Below, piece by piece: positions 34,085-43,213 of a DNA stretch of 64,000 nucleotides. The number at the start of each line of letters is the position of its first letter. The first letter of the stretch is position 1. The translations under genes were made by a program, and so were the position numbers. Source of the stretch: Pedobacter sp. SYP-B3415. Lineage in GTDB: Bacteria; Bacteroidota; Bacteroidia; Sphingobacteriales; Sphingobacteriaceae. The stretch spans positions 62,001 to 126,000 of the forward strand of contig NZ_RXNQ01000005.1 in NCBI RefSeq assembly GCF_004138205.1. The letters run 5' to 3'. The notes below the pieces were generated by a model. That model was not told the origin of the DNA. It saw nothing but the letters and a program-made list of their open reading frames with translations, and did not search any database.

Positions 34085-36700
34085 ATGAAAATATTGGGCA
34101 TACAGGTCCTGAAAGGTCCGAATATCTGGTCCATTAACCGAAAGAAACTTATTCAAATGCGCCTTGATCTGGAAGAGTTGGAGCAGCGTCCTACCAATCT
34201 GATCGAGGGTTTTGCAGAAGGCATCAGGCAGCTGCTGCCAGGCATGTACAGCCACCGCTGCTCTAAGGGTTGCGAGAACGGCTTTTTTATGCGCGTGGAT
34301 GAAGGGACCTGGATGGGTCACGTTATCGAACATATTGCCCTGGAAATCCAGACCCTGGCTGGTATGGACACCGGCTTTGGCCGTACACGGCAGACCAAGA
34401 CAGAAGGCGTTTATAACGTTGTATTCAGTTACGTTGAAGAGAAAGCAGGCGCCTTTGCTGCCGAGGCCGCAGTACGCATTGCTGAGGCATTGATTGCGCG
34501 GACACCTTATGATCTTGATGCAGATATCAGACGCTTGCGCGAACTGCGCGAACAGGAACGGCTTGGACCAAGTACAGGCTCAATCGTGGACGAAGCTATT
34601 GCACGCGATATCCCCTGGATCAGGCTGAACAAAGGCTCGCTCGTACAACTCGGTTATGGGAAAAACCAGGTGCGTTTCAGGGCAACCATGACCGAACGTA
34701 CAAGCAGTATCGCCGTAGATCTGGCCGGAAACAAAGACGAAACAAAACGTTTGCTGGAAGATGCCGCCATTCCCGTTGCAAAAGGTGTAACCATTTCAAG
34801 AGCCGAAGAACTTGAAGCGGCAATCAGCAGGCTGGGTTTCCCGCTGGTGTTCAAGCCACTTGATGGGAATCATGGCCGGGGCGCTACGATCAATGTCAAA
34901 GACGAGGCCGCGGCTATGGCAGCCTTCGAGCATGCCCGTCAGCATTCGCGCAGGGTTATCGTGGAGCGGTTTATCGAAGGGTATGACTTCCGGGTGCTGG
35001 TTATCGACAACCGCGTAGTGGCGGCGGCTTTCCGTGATCCGGCTCACATAACCGGCGATGGCACCAGCAACATTGCCGAACTTATCCAAAGGGAAAACGA
35101 AGATCCGCGCCGGGGCTACGGCCATGAGAATGTGCTGACCGAAATCACGGTCGACCGGGACACACTCGATCTCCTGGCAAAAAAAGATTACAGCCTGGAT
35201 TCCATCCCCGGCAAGGGAGAAAAGGTCTACCTGAAATCTACGGCTAACCTGAGTACAGGCGGTACATCTGTCGATGTGACAGATCAGGTTCACCCTCAGA
35301 ACCTGTTTATTTGCGAACGTATATCCCGCATCATCGGCCTTGATATCTGCGGAATAGATATTATGGCTAAAAACCTGACTCAGCCGCTTACCGAAAATGG
35401 CGGCGTTGTGCTGGAGGTAAATGCTGCTCCGGGCTTCAGGATGCACCTTGCACCAAGCGAGGGCCTGCCCCGCAACGTGGCTGCTCCCGTACTGGATATG
35501 CTTTACCCCCCAGGCAAACTTTCGCAGATTCCCATTATCGCCGTTACCGGTACCAATGGCAAAACCACCACAACGCGGCTGATCTCGCACATTATAAAAA
35601 GTAACGGCACACGCGTCGGCTTCACCACATCAGACGGCATTTATGTTCAGAACAACATGCTCATGAAAGGGGATACAACCGGCCCTCAAAGCGCAGAATT
35701 TATTTTGAAAGATCCGACGGTAGAGTTTGCTGTGCTTGAGACAGCCCGTGGCGGTATACTGAGGTCGGGTCTTGGCTTTAATAAATGTGATATTGGCGTA
35801 GTAACCAACATACAGGAAGATCACCTGGGCATATCTGACATTCATACCCTGCAGGACCTGGCGCGGGTGAAATCTGTTGTAATCGGGGCTGTGCGCAGGA
35901 AAGGTTGGGCTGTTCTTAATGCTGACAATCCTTACTGCGTCAAAATTGCCCGCGATGCCCGCTGTAAGGTCGCTTACTTCAGTATGGACGAACACAATCC
36001 GGTCCTGAAAGACCATTTTAAGCGGGGTGGTACAGCTGCCGTATTCGAGAACGGCTACATCACCGTAAAAAAAGGTGACTGGAAAATACGTGTAGACAAG
36101 GTATCACATATTCCACTGACGTTTGGCGGAAGCGTAGATTTCATGATCCAGAATGTGCTGGCGGCAACCCTTGCCACTTTTTTATGGGGCTACAAAATTG
36201 AAGACATCAGGCTTTCTTTACAAACATTTATCCCTTCGGCGGCGCAGACACCGGGACGTATGAACGTTTTCAAATTCAAGGAATTTAAGGTGCTCGTAGA
36301 CTTTGCGCACAATCCTGACGGGTTTAACGGGGTTCGCAGTTTCCTGCAAACCGTAGAGGCTACTGAACACGTGGGTATCATATCCGGCACCGGCGACCGC
36401 CGCGATGAAGATATCATAGAAATTGCACGTATTGCAGCCAGCATGTTTGACCGTGTGTATATCTGCCAGGAAAAATATTTGCGCGGCCGCCAGCGCGATG
36501 AACTCGTGCAGCTCTTAAAGCAGGGTCTTCAGGAAGTAAAACCCGGCATTCCGATCGTAGTAAACAACAGCGGCGAAGACTGCCTGAAAGTGGCTATGCA
36601 AACCGCTAAGACCGGCTCGTACCTGACCATACTGAGTAATACGATAGACAATTCCATTCAGCGGGTAACAGAATATCTGGACAGGGAACTGGGTATGTAG
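34085..36700 (+). CDS. cphA: Cyanophycin synthetase (871 aa)
   Basis: Makes cyanophycin by ATP-dependent addition of Asp to the backbone and Arg to the side chains. Order: N-terminal domain (about 1-160, with CSKGCENGFFMRVDEGTWMG), an ATP-grasp domain (about 210-480: FPLVFKPLDGNHGRGATI, LKSTANLSTGGTSVDVTD, LEVNAAPGFRMH) and a Mur-ligase-like domain with the P-loop GTNGKTTTTR (about 487-496) and GTGDRRDEDI. Length is that of a full CphA1. Own leader, divergent from the two degradation genes; converges on recG with one base between stops. Confidence 0.97.
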   Translation: MKILGIQVLKGPNIWSINRKKLIQMRLDLEELEQRPTNLIEGFAEGIRQLLPGMYSHRCSKGCENGFFMRVDEGTWMGHVIEHIALEIQTLAGMDTGFGRTRQTKTEGVYNVVFSYVEEKAGAFAAEAAVRIAEALIARTPYDLDADIRRLRELREQERLGPSTGSIVDEAIARDIPWIRLNKGSLVQLGYGKNQVRFRATMTERTSSIAVDLAGNKDETKRLLEDAAIPVAKGVTISRAEELEAAISRLGFPLVFKPLDGNHGRGATINVKDEAAAMAAFEHARQHSRRVIVERFIEGYDFRVLVIDNRVVAAAFRDPAHITGDGTSNIAELIQRENEDPRRGYGHENVLTEITVDRDTLDLLAKKDYSLDSIPGKGEKVYLKSTANLSTGGTSVDVTDQVHPQNLFICERISRIIGLDICGIDIMAKNLTQPLTENGGVVLEVNAAPGFRMHLAPSEGLPRNVAAPVLDMLYPPGKLSQIPIIAVTGTNGKTTTTRLISHIIKSNGTRVGFTTSDGIYVQNNMLMKGDTTGPQSAEFILKDPTVEFAVLETARGGILRSGLGFNKCDIGVVTNIQEDHLGISDIHTLQDLARVKSVVIGAVRRKGWAVLNADNPYCVKIARDARCKVAYFSMDEHNPVLKDHFKRGGTAAVFENGYITVKKGDWKIRVDKVSHIPLTFGGSVDFMIQNVLAATLATFLWGYKIEDIRLSLQTFIPSAAQTPGRMNVFKFKEFKVLVDFAHNPDGFNGVRSFLQTVEATEHVGIISGTGDRRDEDIIEIARIAASMFDRVYICQEKYLRGRQRDELVQLLKQGLQEVKPGIPIVVNNSGEDCLKVAMQTAKTGSYLTILSNTIDNSIQRVTEYLDRELGM

Positions 36701-36701
36701 C

Positions 36702-38807
36702 TCAGGAAATCTTATCGAATGATATTCCGGACCGCCTGCTGTCCAGATAGTCTTGGAGCAAACGGTGTTCGGGCTTCTGAAGCAGGCGGTCTTCTTCAAA
36801 AATTGCAATAACGGTATTGCGGGCTTCCTGTAAGATAACCTGATCTTTTGTAAGATCCGCTAATTTCAGGTTGAGGGTTCCGCTTTGCTGCGTGCCTGAT
36901 AAGTTTCCCGGACCACGCAATTCCAGGTCAATTTCAGAGATCTCGAAACCGTTATTGGTTCTTACCATCGTCTCGAGACGCAGTTTCGCTTCCTTACTAA
37001 GCTTGTTGCCGCTCATCAGTACGCAGAATGATTGCTCCGCGCCCCTGCCAACCCGTCCGCGAAGCTGGTGCAGCTGTGAAAGACCAAAGCGCTCCGCATT
37101 TTCAATAATCATTACAGATGCATTTGGCACATTCACACCAACTTCTATGACAGTAGTGGCAACCATAATTTGCGTTTTACCGGAAACGAAGCGCTCCATT
37201 TCGTAATCCTTGTCTGCATTAGCCATCTTCCCGTGAACAATGCTCATCTGGTAATCAGGCAGCGGGAAATGATACCGCAGCTGTTCGATACCCGCTTCAA
37301 GAAAAAGCAAATCTAACTTTTCACTTTCCTTAATCAGCGGATACACCAGGTAGACCTGTCTTCCTTTGGCAATTTCTGTTTTCATCAACCCGAACATCCG
37401 CAGGCGCTGGCTTTCGTAAAGGTGAACGGTTGTAATTGGTTTTCGCCCCGGGGGCAGTTCATCGATCACAGAAACATCAAGGTCACCGTATAACGTCATG
37501 GCCAGTGTGCGCGGAATCGGTGTTGCTGTCATAACCAGAATATGCGGCGGAATAACATTTTTACGCCACAGTTTAGCCCGCTGCTCAACACCAAAACGGT
37601 GTTGTTCGTCTATCACAACCATACCGAGGTTCCTGAACTTTACCTTATCCTCTATCAATGCATGTGTGCCGATAAGGATATCGATTTCGCCGTTTTCGAG
37701 GCGCTCGTGCAGCAGCGTACGCTCTTTCTTTTTGGTAATACCAGTCAATATTTCTATCTGCACAAGGTCTGCTCCTGCCATTGCCTTCAGCGATTCATAG
37801 TGCTGGCGGGCCAGGATTTCGGTAGGAGCCATCATACAAGCCTGGAACCCATTGCCATTGGCCAGCAACATGCTCATGAGGGCAACAACCGTTTTACCGC
37901 TTCCAACATCACCCTGAATAAGACGGTTCATCTGCACGCCACGCTGTGTGTCGGTCCGGATCTCTCGCAGTACCCGTTTCTGTGCCCCGGTTAGATCAAA
38001 TGGCAGCCGCTCCTTATAAAATGTGTTTAATTGCTCGCCGGCCTTATCAAATATGTTTCCTCTGAATTTTAATGAACGAGCCTGCTTCATATTAAGCAGT
38101 TCCAGTTGTATGAAGAACAGCTCTTCGAATTTAATCCGTCGCTCTGCAGCACTGAGCTGCTGAGGCGATCCGGGAAAATGAATATTCAGAAGTGCTGCAC
38201 GCCGGTCTGTCAGTTTGTATTTTTCCAATATAAACGCGGGCAGGTTTTCATTCAGAGCGGGTGCAATTGAATCAAGCAATACCGCTTGTAATTTCTGGAT
38301 GCCTTTGGTATCAAGTCCGAACTTCTTTAATTTCTCGGTCGAGCTGTAGACCGGCTGCAGACTCTGATTACCCCTCTTTTGCTGTGCCTGCTGTAACAAC
38401 TCCATCTCAGGATGCACGATGCTGAACGTTCCATTAAAGTGATTAGGCTTACCAAATGCAACATAGGCCTGGCCGGTAATCAAATTGTCGTTTACCCATT
38501 TAAGACTTTGAAACCATACCAATTCAAGTGTACCGGTTTCGTCTTTGAATTGTGCAACAATTCGTTTTGCCTGTTTTTGTCCGACCAGCTCTTTGCTCAC
38601 GAGTCTGCCGGTTACCTGGATAAAAGGCAGCTCAGCATTAATCTCACTGATCTTATAAAAGCGGGTCCGGTCTATATGGCGAAACGGGAAATAAAAGAGA
38701 AGATCGCCGCAGGTAAAAATTGAGAGTTCTTTTTTCAGAAGCTCCGCCTTCTGCGGTCCAACACCCTTCAGGTATTCAACAGGCGTAATTAAATCGAGCC
38801 CCGCCAT
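36702..38807 (-). CDS. recG: ATP-dependent DNA helicase RecG (701 aa)
   Basis: Branch-migrating helicase for stalled forks and recombination. N-terminal wedge/OB domain (about 60-150, FPFRHIDRTRFY), helicase motif I GDVGSGKTVVAL (about 304-315), motif II DEQHRFGV, motif III MTATPIPRTLAMT, and C-terminal LRGRVGRG and LELRGPGNLSGTQQSG of the TRG region. Length is standard. It is the last gene of a run with EamA and RidA (3-base gap). Confidence 0.98.
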   Translation of the reverse strand: MAGLDLITPVEYLKGVGPQKAELLKKELSIFTCGDLLFYFPFRHIDRTRFYKISEINAELPFIQVTGRLVSKELVGQKQAKRIVAQFKDETGTLELVWFQSLKWVNDNLITGQAYVAFGKPNHFNGTFSIVHPEMELLQQAQQKRGNQSLQPVYSSTEKLKKFGLDTKGIQKLQAVLLDSIAPALNENLPAFILEKYKLTDRRAALLNIHFPGSPQQLSAAERRIKFEELFFIQLELLNMKQARSLKFRGNIFDKAGEQLNTFYKERLPFDLTGAQKRVLREIRTDTQRGVQMNRLIQGDVGSGKTVVALMSMLLANGNGFQACMMAPTEILARQHYESLKAMAGADLVQIEILTGITKKKERTLLHERLENGEIDILIGTHALIEDKVKFRNLGMVVIDEQHRFGVEQRAKLWRKNVIPPHILVMTATPIPRTLAMTLYGDLDVSVIDELPPGRKPITTVHLYESQRLRMFGLMKTEIAKGRQVYLVYPLIKESEKLDLLFLEAGIEQLRYHFPLPDYQMSIVHGKMANADKDYEMERFVSGKTQIMVATTVIEVGVNVPNASVMIIENAERFGLSQLHQLRGRVGRGAEQSFCVLMSGNKLSKEAKLRLETMVRTNNGFEISEIDLELRGPGNLSGTQQSGTLNLKLADLTKDQVILQEARNTVIAIFEEDRLLQKPEHRLLQDYLDSRRSGISFDKIS

Positions 38808-38810
38808 AGT

Positions 38811-39716
38811 CTATTTCCTTTTTGCCGCTATAGTCTTGATGAGCTCCAGGTTGAATAAAATTACCGCGAGCAACAAAAGGCTATAAGCGAACAGCTGCTG
38901 CGTGGTTATATGCTCATCAAAATATACGATCGCTACTGCGAATGCAATGATTGGATTGAGGTAAATAATGATACCCAGGGTAGAGGATTGTATTCCCAAC
39001 AGTGCGTAAAGACTTAAAAAAAGCGGAATAATCGTAAATACTACTGCAATGGCTACAATGTTGCCCCAGAAAACGGGTGAGACCGGTATGCCTCCCTGGT
39101 GACTGAGAAACAAGGGTATCATCAGCAATACTGACAACAGCATCTGAACACCAAGGAAATTAAATTTATCGACCTGGTTTATCTTTCGCTGAAGGATAAG
39201 ATAAAAAGCATACAAGGTCGCGATGACCACGGACCAGGTTACCTCAATAAGTGAACCCGTTGCCAACAGGACAATGCTTGTAAAGGCCACCCCCAGCGAA
39301 ATAAATTTTACCCGGCTCATTGCTTCCCGGAGAATAAAATAGCCACCAAGGGCGGTTATCAGCGGACAAACCATATAGGCAAAAGCCGCAGATTTGAGAC
39401 TGACATTATTGACAGCATAAATAAATGTAAACCAGTTCCCGGTAATAAGTAAGGCCGAGACGATGGTAAACAACAACAGCTGCCTTCTTTGCCCCGACTG
39501 CATTTGACGAATGGTATGCACATCGGCCTTAAGCTGCCGTCTTCTGAAAAACAGGATGACAGCCCAGATGATGACCAGGCTTGTTAAGATCCGGTAGCAA
39601 AGAATCTGCTCAGAAGGCCAGGCACGAAGATTCCGGAGCGGCAAAGCAAAAAACCCCCAGATCACGGTCGATGCGAGGGCTGCGAAAAGATATTTTGCTT
39701 TTCCGGTAGCTGCCAC
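38811..39716 (-). CDS. EamA/RarD-type DMT transporter (301 aa)
   Basis: Inner-membrane exporter of the drug/metabolite superfamily with ten predicted helices arranged as two EamA repeats. The N-terminus KYLFAALASTVIWGFFALPL and ILCYRILTSL resemble RarD-like members. The start codon is GTG at 39716, two bases past the ridA stop, and no ATG is available before the first helix. Probable export of amino acids or metabolites; substrate unknown. Confidence 0.9.
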   Translation of the reverse strand: MAATGKAKYLFAALASTVIWGFFALPLRNLRAWPSEQILCYRILTSLVIIWAVILFFRRRQLKADVHTIRQMQSGQRRQLLLFTIVSALLITGNWFTFIYAVNNVSLKSAAFAYMVCPLITALGGYFILREAMSRVKFISLGVAFTSIVLLATGSLIEVTWSVVIATLYAFYLILQRKINQVDKFNFLGVQMLLSVLLMIPLFLSHQGGIPVSPVFWGNIVAIAVVFTIIPLFLSLYALLGIQSSTLGIIIYLNPIIAFAVAIVYFDEHITTQQLFAYSLLLLAVILFNLELIKTIAAKRK

Positions 39717-39718
39717 GG

Positions 39719-40099
39719 TTATGCTGTTGCTGCGATTACAGAAATTTCAACATTCACATTCTTAGGTAAAACAGATACCTCTACCGTTTCGCGGGCAGGG
39801 AAATCGCTTGAAAAATAAGATGCATATGTCTCGTTAACTCTGGGAAAATTGCCCATATCTGTTAAAAAAATGGAGGCTTTGATCACATGACTGAAATCTA
39901 AACCGGCTTCGAGGAGAATGGCCTTGATGTTACGCATAACCTGATGCGTTTCTTCTTCTATTGATGTGATGTTGAGTTGTTCGGTTTCCGGATTAATTGC
40001 AATCTGACCTGATACGAAAAGCAGGTTTCCGGTTTGTACAGCCTGGCTGTAAGGGCCAATAGGCGCAGGAGCATTTTTTGTCTGAATAATTTTTTTCAT
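39719..40099 (-). CDS. ridA: RidA family enamine/imine deaminase (126 aa)
   Basis: Cytoplasmic trimer that hydrolyses reactive enamines and imines released by PLP enzymes. The N-terminus APAPIGPYSQAV, GQIAINPETEQL and the C-terminal ARETVEVSVLPKNVNVEISVIA match the family; the substrate Arg lies in FPARETVEV (about residue 105). Length is typical. Precedes the EamA gene by two bases and follows the 46-aa protein gene by 27 bases. Confidence 0.95.
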   Translation of the reverse strand: MKKIIQTKNAPAPIGPYSQAVQTGNLLFVSGQIAINPETEQLNITSIEEETHQVMRNIKAILLEAGLDFSHVIKASIFLTDMGNFPRVNETYASYFSSDFPARETVEVSVLPKNVNVEISVIAATA

Positions 40100-40126
40100 A
40101 TTAAATTGAGGCGGGGTTATGCAACG

Positions 40127-40267
40127 TTACTTAAGCACAAGCCAGTCTATCAGCTTCCAGATTAGACCGGCTAAAAAAATGATTATGGCCAGCGCATTAA
40201 TAAAATGCATGATGCGCAGGTTGATATTATCGGGGCGGCCGGGATCTTTCTTTCTGAAGAAATACAT
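40127..40267 (-). CDS. 46-residue single-span protein (DUF6728-like)
   Basis: ATG at 40267 opens a 46-codon frame: MYFFRKKDPGRPDNINLR, then a hydrophobic helix (about residues 24-37, NALAIIIFLAGLIW) and KLIDWLVLK. The N-terminal FFRKKDPxRPxNxNLR pattern resembles the short Bacteroidota DUF6728 proteins; the name is from memory. A TAAATTTA box lies 4 bases before the ATG, as for hisS. It could share a transcript with ridA. Function unknown. Confidence 0.7.
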   Translation of the reverse strand: MYFFRKKDPGRPDNINLRIMHFINALAIIIFLAGLIWKLIDWLVLK

Positions 40268-40284
40268 GCCGTAAATTTACGAAA

Positions 40285-40319
40285 TAAAAAAAGAGGGCTT
40301 CAAAATTTGAAGCCCTCTT
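40285..40319 (-). terminator. Intrinsic terminator of the OmpA-family gene
   Basis: AAGAGGGCTTCAAA (40291-40304) pairs with TTTGAAGCCCTCTT (40306-40319); the minus strand continues in seven T residues. It lies 20 bases past the stop. Confidence 0.92.
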
Positions 40320-40339
40320 CTGTATTTTACTTAGAAATC

Positions 40340-41680
40340 TTAGTTTCTTGAAGTTTCAACACGACGGTTTTGGATACGACCTTCTTCTGTGTCGTTAGAA
40401 GCAACTGGGTTAGCTTCACCTAAACCTCTGGTAACAACCTGGCTACCGTTAACACCTGAATTAACCAGGTAAGTTTTAACTGAATTTGCTCTGTCTTTAG
40501 ACAATTTCATGTTGTATGCAGCAGTACCTTCGCTAGAAGCGTAACCTTTAACAGTTACTTTACCACCGTTTTCACGCAACGATGAAGACAATTTGTCAAG
40601 AGTTGGGTAAGATTCAGTTTTAAGAACTGAAGAGTTGAAGTCGAACTGGATGTTTTCGAAACCAGTTACGTCGCTTGAAGCTGAGTCAACAGGAGCTGAC
40701 TTAGGAAGCGGGCAACCAGAACCGTCAACAGCAGTACCAGCAGGAGTACCTGGGCATTTGTCGAACTGATCAGCAACACCGTCACCGTCAGAATCTTTTT
40801 TCAGGTCTTCAACAGCTCTTTCTACGTTAGATACACGGTTTTTAAGAGCTTCAACTTCCTGACGCAGGGTAGGATCTTTCAACTCATCGTACATCATTGC
40901 AACTGGGTTAGCCCACTCTAAACTTGGTTTTGAAGAAGAACCGAGTGAGAACTCAAGACCTGCATAACCGTAAGATACTTTGTCTTTAGTAGTTCCTTTA
41001 GCGTAAACACCGTCAAAGTTATCACCGTCAATGAAGTTCATGGTGTAACCAAGGTTGAAGTTTACACGCTCAGAAACTTTGAATTTGATACCTGCACCTA
41101 CAGGGATATAAGCTTCTTTAACGTAGTCTTTTTCACCACCCTGAGCACGGCCTTTCCAGTCGATAGTAGTACCAGCAGCGTTAACCACTTTTGGAGCATA
41201 AGCCATCAAACCGTAACCAGCTGTAACGAAGAAACCAACTGAATTCTCGCGACGCAGGAAGTCGATTGTACCAACGTTAACAACACCTCTTAAGTCAGCA
41301 GCGTACTGAAGTTCAGTTTCGAAGCTTCTGTTCGAAGAACCTGCACCGGCAACACCAGCTTCGTTAGAACCTGATACTTTACCACGCACACCGTTCAATT
41401 CTAACGCGAATGAAGGAGCAAATTGTTTACGGATGTTGATACCATAACCAAGATTTACATCCCAGTTTGTGTAGTCATTAGAACCGCCGATAACCACAAC
41501 TGGTGCAAGAACACCACCGTGAACACCGATAGACCAGGTTCTAAACTGTGATCTTCCGCCAAAGGTTTTGGCTGAAGAAGAAGATACCATTGTTGAATCC
41601 TGGGCAGAAGCAAGAGTTGTTACTCCTGTTAACGCTACCAAAGAAACAGCAAGACTCTTCTTTAGAGTAGAATAATTCAT
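40340..41680 (-). CDS. OmpA-family outer-membrane protein with TSP3-like calcium repeat (446 aa)
   Basis: Abundant outer-membrane/peptidoglycan-linking protein. Signal peptide 1-26 (TTLASAQ); an N-terminal eight-strand-like barrel (about 45-265); a coiled-coil stretch (LRQEVEALKNRVSNVERAVE); a TSP3-like DSDGDGVADQFDKCPGTPAG; and an OmpA C-terminal domain (about 335-446) with VKGYASSEG, LSKDRANSV and NRRVE. ATG 41680 gives the proper signal. It has the clearest promoter and terminator in the window and uses a narrow set of codons, as expected for a highly expressed gene. Confidence 0.95.
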   Translation of the reverse strand: MNYSTLKKSLAVSLVALTGVTTLASAQDSTMVSSSSAKTFGGRSQFRTWSIGVHGGVLAPVVVIGGSNDYTNWDVNLGYGINIRKQFAPSFALELNGVRGKVSGSNEAGVAGAGSSNRSFETELQYAADLRGVVNVGTIDFLRRENSVGFFVTAGYGLMAYAPKVVNAAGTTIDWKGRAQGGEKDYVKEAYIPVGAGIKFKVSERVNFNLGYTMNFIDGDNFDGVYAKGTTKDKVSYGYAGLEFSLGSSSKPSLEWANPVAMMYDELKDPTLRQEVEALKNRVSNVERAVEDLKKDSDGDGVADQFDKCPGTPAGTAVDGSGCPLPKSAPVDSASSDVTGFENIQFDFNSSVLKTESYPTLDKLSSSLRENGGKVTVKGYASSEGTAAYNMKLSKDRANSVKTYLVNSGVNGSQVVTRGLGEANPVASNDTEEGRIQNRRVETSRN

Positions 41681-41735
41681 AATTCTTTCTTTTTTAAGGT
41701 TAAACAAATATTAATTGATTAATTTTTTGTGATAG

Positions 41736-41765
41736 CAAAATTAAACAAATTTTTAAAATCCCAAA
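41736..41765 (-). promoter_or_regulatory. Promoter of the OmpA-family gene
   Basis: On the minus strand TTTG (41762-41765), 18 bases, then TAATTTTG (41736-41743). Both elements fit the Bacteroidota consensus; leader about 50 bases. Confidence 0.6.
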
Positions 41766-41811
41766 GTCCTGTACAAACTCTGTTCCAAACTCGGGGCAAG
41801 CATATATTTCT

Positions 41812-41819
41812 TACATTTG
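41812..41819 (+). promoter_or_regulatory. Putative -7 box (TACATTTG) of the aminopeptidase P gene
   Basis: Exact TAnnTTTG match, 32 bases before the ATG at 41852; -33 not clear. Confidence 0.45.
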
Positions 41820-41851
41820 GTGCAATCGCAAAGTATAAAACATAAAAAAAC

Positions 41852-43141
41852 ATGAAGTACCAGCCAATCGACGCGAAGCTATTTTCTGAAAACAGAGTGA
41901 AATTTGAAAAACGCCTGAAATCCAACTCGATAGCAATCTTTCAATCAAATGACGAGTTTCCACGCAGTGGCGATCAGTCATTTATGTTCCGTCAAAACCC
42001 TGACTTGTTTTACCTTTCAGGCATCGATCAGGAACAAAGTATACTCCTCCTTTACCCTGACTGTCCTAATCCATTATACAAACAAGTCCTGTTTTTAAGA
42101 CAAACCAATGATTTCATAAAAGTTTGGGAAGGTCATAAGTATACAAAGGAGCAGGCGCGGGAAACTTCCGGGATCCAGGCTGTGTACTGGCTTGACGAGT
42201 TCGACAATATATTACAGACCATCGTTCATTACGCCGACCATATCTATCTTAATACAAATGAGAATGACAGGTATGCGCATACCGTTCCCTACCGCGATCT
42301 GCGTTTCATTGATCAGCTGAGACAGCGTTTTCCCCTCCATCATTACGAGCGTTCAGCGCCCATTATGCGGGATCTGCGCGCGGTTAAGTCTGAGATCGAG
42401 GTGCAGCTGACACAAAAAGCCTGCGGAATAACCCGCGATGCCTTTATCAGGGTCCTGAAATTTGTCAAACCGGGAGTAACCGAATACGAGATCGAAGCAG
42501 AGATCATTCATGAGTTTATCAGGCAGGGTGCTACAGGCCATGCTTATCTGCCGATCATTGCATCGGGTCCGAACGCAAACATTCTTCATTACAATGACAA
42601 TAACCAGGTTTGTAAGGATGGTGATGTCATTCTGTTCGACTTCGGTGCGGAATACGCCAACTACAACGCCGACCTTAGCCGCAGCATTCCGGTTAACGGT
42701 CGTTTTACTGAAAGACAGAGAGCCGTTTACAATGCCGTGCTGACCGTACTGAAAAAATCGAAAGAACTGCTCAGACCGGGCGTATTATGGAATACCTACC
42801 ATGAGCAGGTAGGAGAACTCATGACCGAGCAGCTGATTGGCCTCGGCTTACTGTCTGCAGACGATGTAAAGAACCAGAATCCTGCCTGGCCTGCCTATAA
42901 AAAATACTTTATGCATGGCAACTCTCACCATCTGGGTATAGATGTTCATGATTTTGCGGGCCGCTATACGCCATTTGCTGCCGGAAACATTCTTACGATC
43001 GAACCCGGTATTTATATCCCCGAAGAGGGCCTGGGTATCCGTATAGAAAACAACGTGCTCATCACCGACAACGGAGTTACAGATCTGATGGCTGATATTC
43101 CGGTAGAGGCTGACGAGATTGAGGAGATTATGAATAGCTAA
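41852..43141 (+). CDS. pepP: Xaa-Pro aminopeptidase, M24B (429 aa)
   Basis: Cytoplasmic dinuclear metallopeptidase releasing N-terminal residues from X-Pro peptides. The aminopeptidase P N-terminal domain (about 1-140, FMFRQNPDLFYLSGIDQEQS) precedes the pita-bread catalytic domain: metal ligands in ILFDFGAEYANYNADLSRS, HGNSHHLGIDVHD, TIEPGIYIPEEGLGIRIEN. All five ligand positions appear present. Monocistronic between its promoter and a bidirectional terminator. The symbol follows the family, not an orthology test. Confidence 0.95.
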   Translation: MKYQPIDAKLFSENRVKFEKRLKSNSIAIFQSNDEFPRSGDQSFMFRQNPDLFYLSGIDQEQSILLLYPDCPNPLYKQVLFLRQTNDFIKVWEGHKYTKEQARETSGIQAVYWLDEFDNILQTIVHYADHIYLNTNENDRYAHTVPYRDLRFIDQLRQRFPLHHYERSAPIMRDLRAVKSEIEVQLTQKACGITRDAFIRVLKFVKPGVTEYEIEAEIIHEFIRQGATGHAYLPIIASGPNANILHYNDNNQVCKDGDVILFDFGAEYANYNADLSRSIPVNGRFTERQRAVYNAVLTVLKKSKELLRPGVLWNTYHEQVGELMTEQLIGLGLLSADDVKNQNPAWPAYKKYFMHGNSHHLGIDVHDFAGRYTPFAAGNILTIEPGIYIPEEGLGIRIENNVLITDNGVTDLMADIPVEADEIEEIMNS

Positions 43142-43171
43142 TACCTATTATATATATATAGAAGCATAGAT

Positions 43172-43213
43172 AACCCGAAAAATCCTGGTCCGTCACCTCG
43201 TTTTTTCGGGTTT
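43172..43213. terminator. Bidirectional terminator between pepP and meaB
   Basis: AACCCGAAAAA (43172-43182) pairs with TTTTTTCGGGTT (43201-43212) around about 18 bases. T-rich on the plus side and A-rich on the other; it overlaps the meaB stop codon at 43212-43214. Confidence 0.75.

Noticed and set aside
34796..35590. 264-codon minus-strand frame
   Set aside because: Antisense to cyanophycin synthetase.
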